A stretch of DNA of 64,000 nucleotides from Okeania sp. SIO2B3 (GTDB taxonomy: Bacteria; Cyanobacteriota; Cyanobacteriia; Cyanobacteriales; Microcoleaceae). Shown piece by piece: positions 1 to 8,712 of the stretch (the stretch's first letter is position 1; each line of letters opens with the position of its first letter). Under the pieces are notes generated by a model. It did not search any database. It was not told the origin of the DNA and saw only the letters and a program-made list of their open reading frames with translations. Both the position numbers and the translations under genes were made by a program. Location: assembly GCF_010672525.1 (NCBI RefSeq), contig NZ_JAAHGH010000026.1, positions 1 to 64,000 on the forward strand. The letters are read 5' to 3'.

Positions 1-127
1 GGAAGGCACATGGGAACAATAGTATACCAGACCAGCCTACAAATACGAAGCGATCGCGTTTCAGCCAGTCATCCAGGACATCAAATGGTCCTCTTTGACT
101 CTGCGGGCGTCCGACTGCTACAGTCAT
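1..127 (-). CDS. psbD: Photosystem II D2 protein, 5' part only
   Basis: The minus strand from 127 reads [20 protein letters not shown] followed by a WLKRDRFVF-type segment and an [14 protein letters not shown] stretch, which is the conserved N-terminus of the photosystem II reaction-centre protein D2. Forty-two codons are present and the rest lies beyond the left edge. A GGAG ribosome-binding site sits at 136-139, a normal distance before the ATG. D2 is a thylakoid membrane protein that pairs with D1 to carry the electron-transfer cofactors. The residues just after the start (GRPQSQRGP) differ from what I recall as the common GRAP-type version, so I call the family with certainty but not the species. 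Confidence 0.95.
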   Translation of the reverse strand, partial: MTVAVGRPQSQRGPFDVLDDWLKRDRFVFVGWSGILLFPCAF

Positions 128-538
128 TACGGAATTCTCCAAATAATTATGATAACTACAGGTAATGTTTTTATCTCAACCTTCTCTTAATAATTATTGT
201 TCTGCCGTAGCAGAATATGAGAGGTTTTGTAAACATTGTTTAAATTTATTTACCTTAGTTATCATTATAGTAGGTAATTTTCTTTTGGAGCAACAAAAAA
301 AAATAGTTTTTAGGGACGATTTTTTTTATATTTTAGATTTATACTGGGAAGTTAAGTATTTTCAATTGCTATGAGGCCAGCTCAGATGACTTTGCTTGAA
401 TCTTATAGGGAATCGAGAGCTTTGCCAAAAGTATTCAAAGTATAGATTGGCAGTTAGATAAGTATTTTAAGATGAATAATAGATTAGTAGCTCTTTTGTA
501 CAAATTCACGAAGATATTTGACAGTGTTAGAGTATATA
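128..538. other. psbD upstream region, no gene seen
   Basis: This stretch is very AT-rich with long T and A runs. A 69-codon open frame on the plus strand (165-374) has no recognisable protein character. Apart from the psbD ribosome-binding site and the candidate promoter I see nothing in it. Confidence 0.5.
338..365 (-). promoter_or_regulatory. Candidate psbD promoter
   Basis: On the minus strand a TTGAAA box (360-365) is followed after 16 bases by TATAAA (338-343), giving a leader of about 200 bases before psbD. This is a consensus match only, in AT-rich DNA where chance matches are common. Confidence 0.3.
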
Positions 539-726
539 TGACTATATTTATCTCAACGTTGCTTGAAGACCCGCGCTCTCCCGTAATGCTTGCGCATAAC
601 GCACGTTAACGGCTGTCGCCGACATGGAAAGCGGAGCATTCCGTCAGGAAAAGGCGGAGCAAGTGCGGCAGCTATTAGGGGAGCGGAGGGATGGGAATGC
701 GAGCGCATTCCGGAGGAAAAACCAAT

Positions 727-925
727 CAATTTTGCGGCGCATGCCAATAGTGTGTTAGTCTTCAATAAGGCTGCTGGACTAGCAGTGTCAGTCTGTGGAG
801 CGACCGTAAGACCAGAAAGAGGTTTGGCCTCGGAGGCAGGTGCTACGAAGCAGAAAGTCCTGAGTCGCGAGGTTTAGGAATCCCGCGTTGTCGCGCCATG
901 CGCAACGTCGGGAGGATGTCAAGTA
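727..925 (+). pseudogene. IS200/IS605-family tnpB 3' remnant with right end
   Basis: A plus-strand frame ending at 877 reads SVCGATVRPERGLASEAGAT followed by KQKVLSREV and a stop. This resembles the C-terminal tail of TnpB proteins (CG-x-VRPE, then a Lys/Gln-rich end). The catalytic and zinc-ribbon parts are missing. The GC-rich DNA after the stop holds a hairpin (GCGTTG with CGCAAC, about 886-910) and ends with GGGAGGATGTCAA near 922, typical of a transposon right end. The preceding 540-726 contains palindromic small repeats related to copies elsewhere in the window. A dead mobile-element relic is likely; the exact borders are uncertain. Confidence 0.55.
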
Positions 926-955
926 TAACGTTTATTATACTTATCTAACTAAGAA

Positions 956-1222
956 ATGTTCACTATTGACATTATTGTGAAGTATACCTCTGCACCATTT
1001 TCAGTACAACGTAAGTTAGCTGAGGATGCTGAAACTGTTTATCAACAAGTCCTTGAGTCTATTCGTTCTGGTAATCCTCAAGTTATAGAACTTACTTGCG
1101 AGAAAATGCCTGAGAAAAAGATTGCTATACTAGCCAGTGAAATTTCTGGTGTCCAGATTTCCCAAAAATCTGGTGCTGCAGCTACTGGAAGACCACCTGG
1201 TTTTGTTGCCCTGACACAATGA
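956..1222 (+). CDS. UPF0367 family small protein
   Basis: The 88-residue product starts MFTIDIIVKYTSAPFSVQRK and contains QVIELTCEKMPEKKIAILAS, the pattern of the UPF0367 family of conserved cyanobacterial proteins of unknown function. No signal peptide or membrane segment is visible. The last ~15 residues (AAATGRPPGFVALTQ) look like a family-variable tail. Its stop overlaps the start of the ABC ATPase by four bases (ATGA at 1219-1222), so the two genes are probably co-translated. I infer a shared transcript but no function. Confidence 0.8.
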   Translation: MFTIDIIVKYTSAPFSVQRKLAEDAETVYQQVLESIRSGNPQVIELTCEKMPEKKIAILASEISGVQISQKSGAAATGRPPGFVALTQ

Positions 1223-1899
1223 ACCCTACGGATAATAGTATTCAAATTACTCATCCAGCGATTGTAGTACAAAACCTTTGTTTTGATTGGCCTAATGGTG
1301 GCCAGGTTTTACGTTCTTGTTCTCTAAAAGTACCTAAGGGAGAGTTCTGGATGCTCTTGGGTACTAATGGTAGTGGTAAATCAACTTTGTTAAGGGTATT
1401 GGCAGGACTTTTGTCTCCTCAGTCTGGAAAAATTCATTTTGAAGGGCGAATGGGTTTTGTTTTCCAAAATCCTGACCATCAATTGGTGATGCCTACTGTG
1501 GGAGCAGATGTAGCTTTTGGACTGGTTGAAGAGAGACTTTCTCAACTTCAAATTCGTCATCGGGTAGAAGATGCTTTAACAGCAGTAAATCTTTTAGAGC
1601 TACAAAGGCGTCCTATATATGCTTTAAGTGGTGGTCAAAAACAAAGGATAGCGATCGCTGGAGCTATTGCCCGTAATTGTGACATATTGCTATTGGACGA
1701 GCCAACTGCTTTACTTGACCCAGATAGTCAATTAGATTTGGTCACTCAAGTTCAAAGCTTGGTGAAAAAGCGAGGTATTACTGCTCTGTGGGTTACTCAT
1801 CGTTTAAATGAGTTGGATTATTGCGATGGAGCATTTGTATTAGATAGAGGTCAAGCAGTAATACGCAAACCCGAAACTGTTGAAGAAAAGTTTGATTAA
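1219..1899 (+). CDS. ABC transporter ATP-binding protein, CbiO/EcfA-like
   Basis: The 226-residue protein is a single ABC ATPase domain: Walker A GTNGSGKST (about residues 49-57), Q-loop in VFQNPDHQLV, signature LSGGQKQR, Walker B ILLLDEPTALLDP and H-loop VTHRLNEL. The QNPDHQ and ALLDP patterns are those of the energy-coupling factor and cobalt/nickel importer ATPases (EcfA/CbiO). It would hydrolyse ATP at the inner face of the cytoplasmic membrane for a substrate-binding membrane partner that is not encoded nearby, so the substrate is unknown. The start overlaps the UPF0367 stop, which fixes the ATG. A hairpin terminator follows at 2054. Confidence 0.85.
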   Translation: MNPTDNSIQITHPAIVVQNLCFDWPNGGQVLRSCSLKVPKGEFWMLLGTNGSGKSTLLRVLAGLLSPQSGKIHFEGRMGFVFQNPDHQLVMPTVGADVAFGLVEERLSQLQIRHRVEDALTAVNLLELQRRPIYALSGGQKQRIAIAGAIARNCDILLLDEPTALLDPDSQLDLVTQVQSLVKKRGITALWVTHRLNELDYCDGAFVLDRGQAVIRKPETVEEKFD

Positions 1900-2053
1900 A
1901 TATTGAGCTTAAGCTAGCACTTCCTAATCTACATTCTCAAATATACAAAATAGGAGTAGAAGGAATGGCAAACACGGGTGAGAGTATGAAGAAAATTAAA
2001 CTACGCAGATAGTGATTCGATGTTCCCTGAAAGATTACAGCCAAATTTCCGAT

Positions 2054-2096
2054 CCTTAAACTCTCAAGCTTTGAAAGTTTAGGGATTATTTTTTTT
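2054..2096 (+). terminator. Intrinsic terminator after the ABC ATPase gene
   Basis: A near-perfect inverted repeat (CCTTAAACTCTCAA, a short loop, TTTGAAAGTTTAGG) is followed by GATTA and a run of eight or more T. It closes the UPF0367-ATPase unit about 155 bases after its stop. Confidence 0.7.
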
Positions 2097-2179
2097 GACC
2101 ACGATAGAATCTGAATAAATGTTATATTACGTTAGATTAGTATTTGTTAACATTCTGTGGAGAATTATCCCTTTGAATC

Positions 2180-2725
2180 ATGTCACGCTCTTTAAGACGA
2201 AAGGTTATGTTCGTAGATGGCTATAATGTCATTGGTATCTGGCCTCGCCTCCAAGAAAGTTTTAGGATTAATGGCTTGGAAACAGCGAGACGAGATTTGA
2301 TAGAAGCGATGGTAAATTATAGTGCTAGTCAAGACTTGAGTAGTCGCATAGTATTTGATTCTCAATACCAGTATACTCCTACAGTTAAAGAGGTTATTAC
2401 TGACCATTTATCTGTTTATTATACAGAATTCGGCCAGACCGCAGATACATATATAGAGAAAGCTTGTGCTAATCTTCGTCAAGAGATGCGCTTGTCTAAG
2501 AGTAGGTTAATTGTTGCGACTTCAGATCGTGTTCAACAACTTACTGTGGCCGGTTATGGTGCAGAATGGATATCTTCTCAACAGCTTGCACATGATATTG
2601 AAAGTGTAGCAAGTAGCGTTCGGCGTAGATGTCAACGAAGCAAAAGAACATCAAGTCGTTTTTTGGCTAATTACCTAGACCTAGAGTCTCAAAAGCGCCT
2701 AGCTGAACTAAGAATGGGCAAATAA
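2180..2725 (+). CDS. NYN domain (YacP-like) predicted RNase
   Basis: The 181-residue protein has an N-terminal MFVDGYNVIG motif, an internal DTYIEKAC segment and IVATSDRVQQ, the acidic-site pattern of NYN domains in the YacP family (PIN-like fold, predicted metal-dependent ribonuclease; YacP/Rae1 in Bacillus cleaves mRNA on ribosomes). Length matches the family. It stands alone, 280 bases after the ABC gene and beyond its terminator, and precedes tRNA-Asn. Activity on RNA is family knowledge, not shown here. Confidence 0.8.
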   Translation: MSRSLRRKVMFVDGYNVIGIWPRLQESFRINGLETARRDLIEAMVNYSASQDLSSRIVFDSQYQYTPTVKEVITDHLSVYYTEFGQTADTYIEKACANLRQEMRLSKSRLIVATSDRVQQLTVAGYGAEWISSQQLAHDIESVASSVRRRCQRSKRTSSRFLANYLDLESQKRLAELRMGK

Positions 2726-2815
2726 TTTTTGCCTATCATAATAATACCTGAAAGTCAAATTAGTTTTATAAAACTACATTATGATAAGTATTAATAAAAA
2801 AAATATAAAAAAGGG

Positions 2816-2845
2816 TTGCAAAATATGTTGAGTTAGGGTTAAGAT
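2816..2845 (+). promoter_or_regulatory. Candidate promoter of tRNA-Asn
   Basis: TTGCAA (2816-2821), 18 bases, then TAAGAT (2840-2845), about 33 bases before the tRNA 5' end. This is a plausible sigma70-type promoter in the expected place. Confidence 0.45.
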
Positions 2846-2877
2846 TAGTAATCGTAGCTCAGAGATAAAGTTTACAT

Positions 2878-2949
2878 TCCTCGGTAGCTCAGCGGTAGAG
2901 CGGTCGGCTGTTAACCGATTGGTCGCAGGTTCGAATCCCGCCCGGGGAG
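2878..2949 (+). tRNA. tRNA-Asn (anticodon GTT)
   Basis: The 72-base gene forms a complete cloverleaf: acceptor TCCTCGG pairs with CCGGGGA plus discriminator G, the anticodon arm is CGGCTGTTAACCG with GTT in the loop, and the T arm contains GGTTCGAATCC. The CCA end is not encoded. Confidence 0.97.
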
Positions 2950-3145
2950 TTTAAAAATTTTTAGCTTCTTGACTGAGAGATAGTTAAGAGATAGTTAGTA
3001 ATTCTATCATAAATGTTGAAAGATTTTGAGCCGTTATAATAGCTCTTATTTAACGGTTAGATGAATTGAAACTAGCAGGGCTTACGCACGCATACGAAAT
3101 TATACACCATCTGTAGGGGGGAACGGCCGTTCCCCCCTAATAACT

Positions 3146-3405
3146 AGGGCTTGCTGATTAAATATCAAAGCATTAATATATAAAGCTTTTAGCCTTCTTA
3201 GGGTCTAATTGCAGTACGCCTGTTTCAGTTGAAAACGCTCATGCATGCTAGTATTTTGGGCTGGCTATGGCAGAATAATCTTGGGACAAAACGCCCGCTC
3301 CTATCTCCTCGCTCATTCCTCGTTCCTCCTGTATCCTGTCTCCTATCTCCTGTCTCCTGTCTCCTACCCCCTACCCCAGCAAAAAGACTTTTGAGCGCAA
3401 ACCCT
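3146..3405 (+). mobile_element. MITE family 1 copy, forward
   Basis: The element starts AGGGCTTGCTGATTAAAT and ends AGCGCAAACCCT, so its ends are imperfect inverted repeats. It is flanked by the direct repeat AACT (3142-3145 and 3406-3409). The interior has the family core (AAAGCATT, CTAGTATTTTGGGC, GGACAAAACGCCCGC) and a pyrimidine-rich stretch. No protein is encoded; a 91-codon frame over it is incidental. Confidence 0.8.
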
Positions 3406-3441
3406 AACTATATGTGGTGGTTGTGCGTAAGTCCTGAACTT

Positions 3442-4516
3442 TTAAGCCCAAATATAGCCCAAACTCTTTTTATAAGAGGTAAACAGGTCGATATTTTTAG
3501 TTAACCAATCAAAAAAACGAAAAGACATGGCTGTACGAAACCCTTCTAAAGCTTCAGTAAATGTCTTCAAAGGTTTACTTTACTTCCCCATTGTCTTTGT
3601 CACCCTCCAGTTAACTTATGCCGAATGATGAAAGTATAGGCACAAAATACTAATATAGGGTCTGCTGAAAAAATTGGTTAGTGGGGGTAGGACACACCGG
3701 ACGCACCAGACGCGGGGCCGCGGGGATGGGATGAACAGGCAACGGTTTCGGCCATTTTATGTGAAGAAATTTTCTTGAATTTCAGCAGAAAATTTCAGTA
3801 AATTGATGCTAATAAGAGCAATAAACTAGGAGATAAACTGAATATAAAGAGCTCCATTACCGTAAGCTATTCTGACTTTTAGCTTTATGAGCGTAAACCC
3901 TAATATGAAATGGCGCTCCCGGCTCCATTTATCTCTTACTTGATATTCTTTTAGCCCTAACCATCATGATTGCTTCTCGGTAAAAAACCTCTATCCAATT
4001 TCTGTTTGAGTAAGTATTTACTATCCACTCAGATGTCACTTTTGACTGGTCAAAATTGGTAATAAAATAATCAATTTTTGTTGCCTCTTCTAGAGAATTA
4101 GCATCTCCTACGATAGCAAAAGTTCTTTCTGCTGTGAGGCGTGAAATTGATGCTCGTTTAGGTGGTCTCCAAAACTATTTTTGGTTTTTCTATACTTAAG
4201 ATAACTAATTCAAATTTCTCTACTGGTAAGCTTTTTACTAATTCATCTATTCTAATTTCCGTTTCTTGTTGGAATTTTTGTTTAACTACTACTTTTCGGT
4301 TTTTGGCAATTCCTCGAAATGATGTAACCGATTATAAACTACTCCCATAGAGTTATTGGCCATTTGAGATATGTTTTTCCTTTCACTCTCCCCTAGTAGT
4401 CCACCCAAATAATGGCGGAATCCTGTTTTTTGAGGTGTGTTTTTCCAACAATCATCAAATTGTTGACACCACTTTTCAAAGCCAGGGGGTATTCCAGAAG
4501 GGGTTGTTTCTTTCAT
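3442..4516 (-). pseudogene. IS701-family transposase, dead and interrupted
   Basis: Minus-strand pieces in several frames match the order of an IS701-type DDE transposase. The N-terminus at 4516-4289 includes GFRHYLGGLLGESERKN and MANNSMGVVYNRLHH. A middle piece at about 4165-3960 includes SEWIVNTYSNRNWIEVFYRE. After a frameshift come WLGLKEYQVRDKWSRERHFI (ending near 3903), then VFCAYTFIIRHKLTGG and KTFTEALEGFRTAMSFRFFD, ending SYKKSLGYIWA at a stop (3442-3444). The region between the first two pieces has lost the catalytic centre, stops interrupt the C-terminal part, and a small element sits inside at 3657-3901. No terminal inverted repeats of a full IS were identified. Confidence 0.85.
3657..3901 (+). 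mobile_element. MITE family 1B copy inserted in the IS701 pseudogene
   Basis: The element begins AGGGTCTGCTGAAAAAAT and ends GAGCGTAAACCCT. Direct repeats AATAT flank it (3652-3656 and 3902-3906). Removing the element plus one repeat restores the transposase reading frame across the site (residues HFIL then VFCAYTF on the minus strand), which proves insertion. The interior shares GAAGAAATTTTCTTGAATTT with a second copy at 48566-48772 but differs from the family 1 core. Confidence 0.85.
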
Positions 4517-4689
4517 AGAATTCGCGATCGCTTCGACGTAAAATCATACGCCTCGCCCTTGTAGGGCGACTTTTTATTTGATTTGCAAGTGAATTGAATA
4601 TATGCTACACTGTTGTTAGTAGCCTAGGGGCACGCCTCCCCCAAAGAAGCTGCGTTTTTTCCTATCGGAATGCTCCGCAAATATGTCGC

Positions 4690-4870
4690 GAAGCGAAACG
4701 AAAACTATAAACGGACGTGGAGACAAGCATAACTCACCGCCATCCCCTTCCGGGAGGGCAGCAAGAGGGGTGGTTGCAGCAACCTAAGAAGCGTCAACTC
4801 GCCGAATATCTACGACTCAGCAGGAATCTCTGTGCCTGACCACTGGAGAGCATATCAAAAGTTTATTCAG
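4690..4870 (+). mobile_element. Possible IS200/IS605 tnpB 3' end relic
   Basis: The plus strand carries a tail-like frame, EASTRRISTTQQESL, preceded by INGRGDKHNS and interrupted by a CCCCTTCCGGGAGGG-type repeat. Such EAS-rich ends occur in cyanobacterial TnpB proteins. DNA from 4530 to 4690 contains small palindromic repeats (GGAATGCTCCGCAAA at 4665). No transposase domain survives and the borders are guesses. Confidence 0.35.
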
Positions 4871-4923
4871 TGTAATCATAAAGTTGAGAAGTTAACTATA
4901 GTTGACCTAAGTCGATCCATAAC

Positions 4924-4968
4924 AATAGTTAGTGATGAATCTAAACAAAATATCAATCACTAACTATT
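4924..4968. repeat. Inverted repeat hairpin
   Basis: AATAGTTAGTGAT and ATCACTAACTATT form a 13-bp stem around a 19-base AT-rich loop. No T-run follows, so I do not call it a terminator. Confidence 0.6.
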
Positions 4969-4975
4969 CCTACCT

Positions 4976-5142
4976 AGAGACTGTTTGTAAACAAAAGATT
5001 AAGTAGGGTGTGTGACGACACGCTGACCATTTCTGGAATAATAGTCAGTTTTACACCTCACGCACTGCGTGTTGTGGGATTATGCGTTAGTGTCACGTAA
5101 CGCACCCTATGTGATTTAATATTCATTTTACAAACACTCTCT
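4976..5142. mobile_element. Inverted-repeat element (AGAG-TGTTTGTAAA ends)
   Basis: The left end AGAGACTGTTTGTAAAC is mirrored by TTTACAAACACTCTCT at the right. Inside lies another inverted pair, TAGGGTGTGTGACG and CACGTAACGCACCCTA, suggesting a nested small element. Related GTAGGGTGTGTTA and AACGCACCCTA pieces occur near 27880 and 43815. It encodes nothing. Confidence 0.6.
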
Positions 5143-5182
5143 TACTTGATGAAACTAATTTTGAGTACTTTTCAGCTATTAC

Positions 5183-5440
5183 CTACTCATGAACTTTCAA
5201 ATCTTTGCACAAAAGACGTTCACACCTAATTTCACCATTTTCTAGGCTTTGATGAATTTCTAATTCTGCTTCTGGAATTGCTTCAAATAAGAAACGTTCT
5301 CCAGGGAAAACAGTGTGTTCCCAATATTCATTGTTAGGATTACTAATTCTAGCAATCTGTATTTTGTGAGTAGTATTCACATAGAAACAGAGAATTTTTT
5401 GAGCTTGTTTTTTTGGTAGTCTATCTAGTGCTATAGTCAC
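5183..5440 (-). CDS. DUF1830 family protein
   Basis: The 85-residue product (MTIALDRLPKKQAQKILCFY, then NTTHKIQIARI and a WEHTVFPGERFLFEAIPE segment) matches the small cyanobacterial DUF1830 family, whose function is not known. Cys18, Cys73 and Cys78 are present but form no obvious metal motif. There is no signal peptide. It lies 197 bases downstream of hemW on the same strand and could be read from the same transcript. Confidence 0.75.
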   Translation of the reverse strand: MTIALDRLPKKQAQKILCFYVNTTHKIQIARISNPNNEYWEHTVFPGERFLFEAIPEAELEIHQSLENGEIRCERLLCKDLKVHE

Positions 5441-5637
5441 AATTTTTTATTCCCTCTAAGTTTTTGCTGCTAATTTGCAACCCTACTGAAACTTGATATC
5501 TTTGAGTGCCAATAAAATTATTATAAACTAATAGGGATCGCTTAAGCGTACTTTTAATTGCTTTTGTTGAAGAAAATTAATTAGGCTTAAGTCGTCCACT
5601 ATAAACCCAGTATTTTTCCAGTATAAATACTCATATT

Positions 5638-6945
5638 TTAGTACTCCATACTGATAGAATTACTCAGTTTACTAAATAACGTCGATAAAATTGTATTGGA
5701 GAACAAAAAACCTTCAGGATCAGTTAATCTCAAATATCCTTCTACTGGAAATTTTTGGTTATTTGAGAATAAGGTCACTATACCTTTTGGATTAATCAAT
5801 TCTACCCACCCTAACTTTTGATAGGGTTGCAAGCAGATTAATATTTGCTCTACAGTTCGTTGACCAAAATGCTTAGATAATGCTAATAGATTCACCCCTT
5901 CTGCCAAGCGGAATCTTAACATTAGTGTTTCTAACAAACACTCCTGATTAGCTTCTAAGCAGTTATTAGATGTATCAATACCCTGATGTTTAAAACTACG
6001 ATCTTGAAGCGATAGCTTGTATTGTCTATCGACAGATTGCACCCATTGATAATATTCTTTGCGTGTAGGTGGTCGGGTAAATCTTTCCCCTGCTACATAA
6101 CTTGCTGCACCCATACCAAAGCCATAATAAGGACGATTTTCCCAGTAGACTCGATTATGACCACACTGATAATCTGGCTTGGCGTAATTTGATATCTCAT
6201 AATGTTCATATCCTGAAATTGATATCAACTGCTGTGCCATTCGATACATTTGTGCAGCTGTTTCATCTGTAGGTAAAGGATGATTACCGGGTTGATAATA
6301 ACGTCCAAAAGCTGTAACAGGTTCTAGCACTAGGTCATAACTAGAGATATGAGTTGGAGAAATAGCAATTCCAGCTTCTAAAGAAGTTTGCCATTGTTCT
6401 AGAGTTTGATGTGGTAGTCCCGAAATTAAATCTATGCTGAAATTAACAATTCCTGCTTGATGTAATATGTCTACTGCTTTGTAAATATCCGAGACATTGT
6501 GCGTTCTCCCACAAACCTTTAATAACTCATCTTGAAATGCTTGTATCCCCAAACTAACTCGATTTATCCCTAGAGATTTATATCCTCGTACCTGTTCTAA
6601 GTCAAAAGTTCCTGGGTCCATTTCTATAGAAATTTCAGCATTGGCCACAATTCTAAATTTTTGTTCTAGGGCATCTAGAATTTGGTTCAATTGACTCACT
6701 GACAAAAGGGAGGGTGTACCACCGCCAAAGAAAATAGTTTCTAGGGGTTGATAGAAGGATTTTGTAATGTTTATTTCCTCACAAATTACCTCCACATATT
6801 CTTGAATAGGAGAATAATTATCTCCTCTTTTACTATCTCCCACTACAGAAATCGGAAAATCACAGTAATAGCACCGCCGTCGGCAGAAAGGTATATGGAC
6901 ATAAGCCGAACTAGGAATACAGTAATTTCCGATTGGCCTTTTCAT
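5638..6945 (-). CDS. hemW: Radical SAM haem chaperone HemW-like
   Basis: The 435-residue protein opens with YVHIPFCRRRCYYCDF: Cys21, Cys25 and Cys28 form the CX3CX2C site for the 4Fe-4S cluster, and the following F/Y pattern is that of HemW rather than coproporphyrinogen oxidase HemN. GGGTPSLL, the SIEMDPGTF strand and NRVSLGIQAF are the SAM-binding barrel elements. The C-terminal domain (RFRLAEGVNL) is the HemN_C wing. HemW binds haem and passes it to apoproteins such as respiratory enzymes. Family members are often misnamed coproporphyrinogen III oxidase. Confidence 0.88.
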   Translation of the reverse strand: MKRPIGNYCIPSSAYVHIPFCRRRCYYCDFPISVVGDSKRGDNYSPIQEYVEVICEEINITKSFYQPLETIFFGGGTPSLLSVSQLNQILDALEQKFRIVANAEISIEMDPGTFDLEQVRGYKSLGINRVSLGIQAFQDELLKVCGRTHNVSDIYKAVDILHQAGIVNFSIDLISGLPHQTLEQWQTSLEAGIAISPTHISSYDLVLEPVTAFGRYYQPGNHPLPTDETAAQMYRMAQQLISISGYEHYEISNYAKPDYQCGHNRVYWENRPYYGFGMGAASYVAGERFTRPPTRKEYYQWVQSVDRQYKLSLQDRSFKHQGIDTSNNCLEANQECLLETLMLRFRLAEGVNLLALSKHFGQRTVEQILICLQPYQKLGWVELINPKGIVTLFSNNQKFPVEGYLRLTDPEGFLFSNTILSTLFSKLSNSISMEY

Positions 6946-7400
6946 TAAAAAATATATCCTTATATAAAACTATCTTAAATAATTATGAATTTAATTAATA
7001 GTAGTAGTACAGTAAATTATCAAAAACTCATGCCGAGCGATAGAAATATTATTTAAGTCAAAAGTAAAAAAAATAACTTTAATATATAACCGTATAACTG
7101 CTTTAAAAACGTAATATATAAGATGTTGTCATTAAAGCCGAGGTAAAAGTAATCACATCGTCTTGGCTATAAGATAGATTTTATATTTTTGGAGGAACTG
7201 TGAAGATCAAAGTTCATTATGAATAGCTTCAAAATTTTTATGAGTTGAGGAAGCTGAGAACAAGAAAAATCTCAAGAATGGAACATTTACTGGAGGATAT
7301 AATAGAAGCAACATTGAGCAGCCCAAAAATTATGGTTATTACTCACTATTGCTGAGTACCTAATGGGAAAATCTCTATATCTATAAAACAAACTAAAAAA
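6946..7400. other. Intergenic region between hemW and the PIN-TRAM gene
   Basis: The two flanking genes diverge, so both promoters should be here. The DNA is AT-rich with no repeat-family member that I recognise and no convincing small frame. Confidence 0.5.
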
Positions 7401-8480
7401 ATGCTTGACGCAATCATTATCATTTCATTTGTACTCGCTGGAACAGGGATAGGTTTCTATAGCATAGAATTACTACCCCCCAATGTATTATTAGAAGTTA
7501 CTAATATTGAAGGTTTACGTTCAGTGTTAGCTGCTTTTACTTCCTTGATTGGCTTTGTATTGGGATTGGTATTTCAAACTACATATCGACGAGTGGAAGC
7601 AAAAGTTGCCCAAATGCCAGTTGACTTATTATTAACTCGAGCAATAGGATTAGTAATTGGATTATTAGTGGCAAACTTAATGCTAGCGCCACTCTTTTTA
7701 CTTCCTATTCCGGAGGAATTTAGCTTTATTAAGCCTCTTGTGGCAGTTTTAGGCAGTGTCATGTTAGGCTTTACAGGAGTTAACGTTGCTGATACTCATG
7801 GTCGTGGTTTTTTACGGCTGATCAATCCTAACAGTCTAGATCCAGTATTAATAGCAGAAGGTACTCTTCAGCCTGCTACTACTAAAATTTTGGATACTAG
7901 CTGTATTATTGATGGCAGAATAGAAAATTTACTGGAAACAGGTTTTCTTGAGGGGCAAATTCTGGTACCACAGTTTGTTTTACAGGAACTACAGCTTATA
8001 GCTGATGCTTCTAACGATCAAAAAAGAGTTAGAGGTAGAAGAGGGTTAGATATCTTAAATAGGCTCAAAGAAGTTTACCCTTCTCAGATTCAAATTCATT
8101 TTGCAGACTATGAAGATATTTCTACAGTAGATGCTAAATTGGTTCATTTTGCTCTGGAAATTAATGGTACTCTGTTAACTAATGACTACAATTTGTCTAA
8201 AGTTGCTAGTTTACAAAAAGTTATGGTACTAAATATTAATGACTTGACTCAAGCAGTACGACCCAGTTATCTACCTGGGGATACTATTGAAATCAAAATT
8301 CGTAAAGCAGGGAAGGAACCATCTCAGGGTATTGGATATCTGGATGATGGCACAATGGTAGTTGTGGAATCAGGTAGTGAATATGTTGGAGATGAAGTTA
8401 GAGTTATTGTTACCAGTTCCCTGCAAACTTCTGCAGGTAGAATGATTTTTGCCCGGACTCAAGAGTCTGCTTTAGCTTGA
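7401..8480 (+). CDS. PIN/TRAM domain membrane protein (YacL-like)
   Basis: The 359-residue protein has about four hydrophobic helices in residues 1-145, then a PIN nuclease-like domain beginning LDTSCIIDGRIENLLETGFL with acidic residues continuing through LVPQFVLQELQ and the NDYNLSKVA segment, then a C-terminal TRAM RNA-binding domain (GDTIEIKIRKAGKEPSQGIG). This architecture is that of Bacillus YacL and the conserved cyanobacterial homologues. It is predicted to be a membrane-anchored RNA-binding or RNA-cleaving protein. The ATG at 7401 gives a start directly into the first helix. Confidence 0.85.
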   Translation: MLDAIIIISFVLAGTGIGFYSIELLPPNVLLEVTNIEGLRSVLAAFTSLIGFVLGLVFQTTYRRVEAKVAQMPVDLLLTRAIGLVIGLLVANLMLAPLFLLPIPEEFSFIKPLVAVLGSVMLGFTGVNVADTHGRGFLRLINPNSLDPVLIAEGTLQPATTKILDTSCIIDGRIENLLETGFLEGQILVPQFVLQELQLIADASNDQKRVRGRRGLDILNRLKEVYPSQIQIHFADYEDISTVDAKLVHFALEINGTLLTNDYNLSKVASLQKVMVLNINDLTQAVRPSYLPGDTIEIKIRKAGKEPSQGIGYLDDGTMVVVESGSEYVGDEVRVIVTSSLQTSAGRMIFARTQESALA

Positions 8481-8617
8481 TTTTGGCGGTCGCTTTCATC
8501 ACCTGAAAAATCTCTCATAAAATATGCTCAAAAAACTTCCCCAATTTTCTGTATTTCCCGATCATTGGGGTTAATTAATTCAAAATTTTCATAAAAAAAC
8601 GGACGAAAGAACTCAAA

Positions 8618-8647
8618 AGGTAAGCATTCCGTAGGAAATGCTTACCT
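8618..8647. repeat. Small dispersed palindrome
   Basis: AGGTAAGCATT and AATGCTTACCT form an 11-bp perfect stem around CCGTAGGA. It lies between two convergent genes but has no T-run. The loop sequence belongs to a small repeat family (GCATTCCGNAGGAA or its reverse) also seen near 635, 715, 4665, 11710, 30412, 38455, 43165 and 55793. Confidence 0.7.
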
Positions 8648-8712
8648 CAAAATAAAAAATAATAAATTTATTAATTAGGGAGAAAAATTTACATTATGAA
8701 TCTACAAACTAA

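Noticed and set aside
165-374. 69-codon open frame near the left edge
   Set aside because: AT-driven frame in the psbD upstream region, with poly-A/T encoded residues and no ribosome-binding site or protein-like pattern.
553-765. 70-codon minus frame over GC-rich DNA
   Set aside because: It runs through palindromic repeats and the tnpB relic; the plus strand explains the DNA better.
3229-3504. 91-codon frame
   Set aside because: It lies inside a MITE with a pyrimidine tract and only reflects the repeat.
8618-8647. Rho-independent terminator between convergent genes
   Set aside because: The stem is perfect but no T-run follows on either strand and its loop belongs to a dispersed repeat family.
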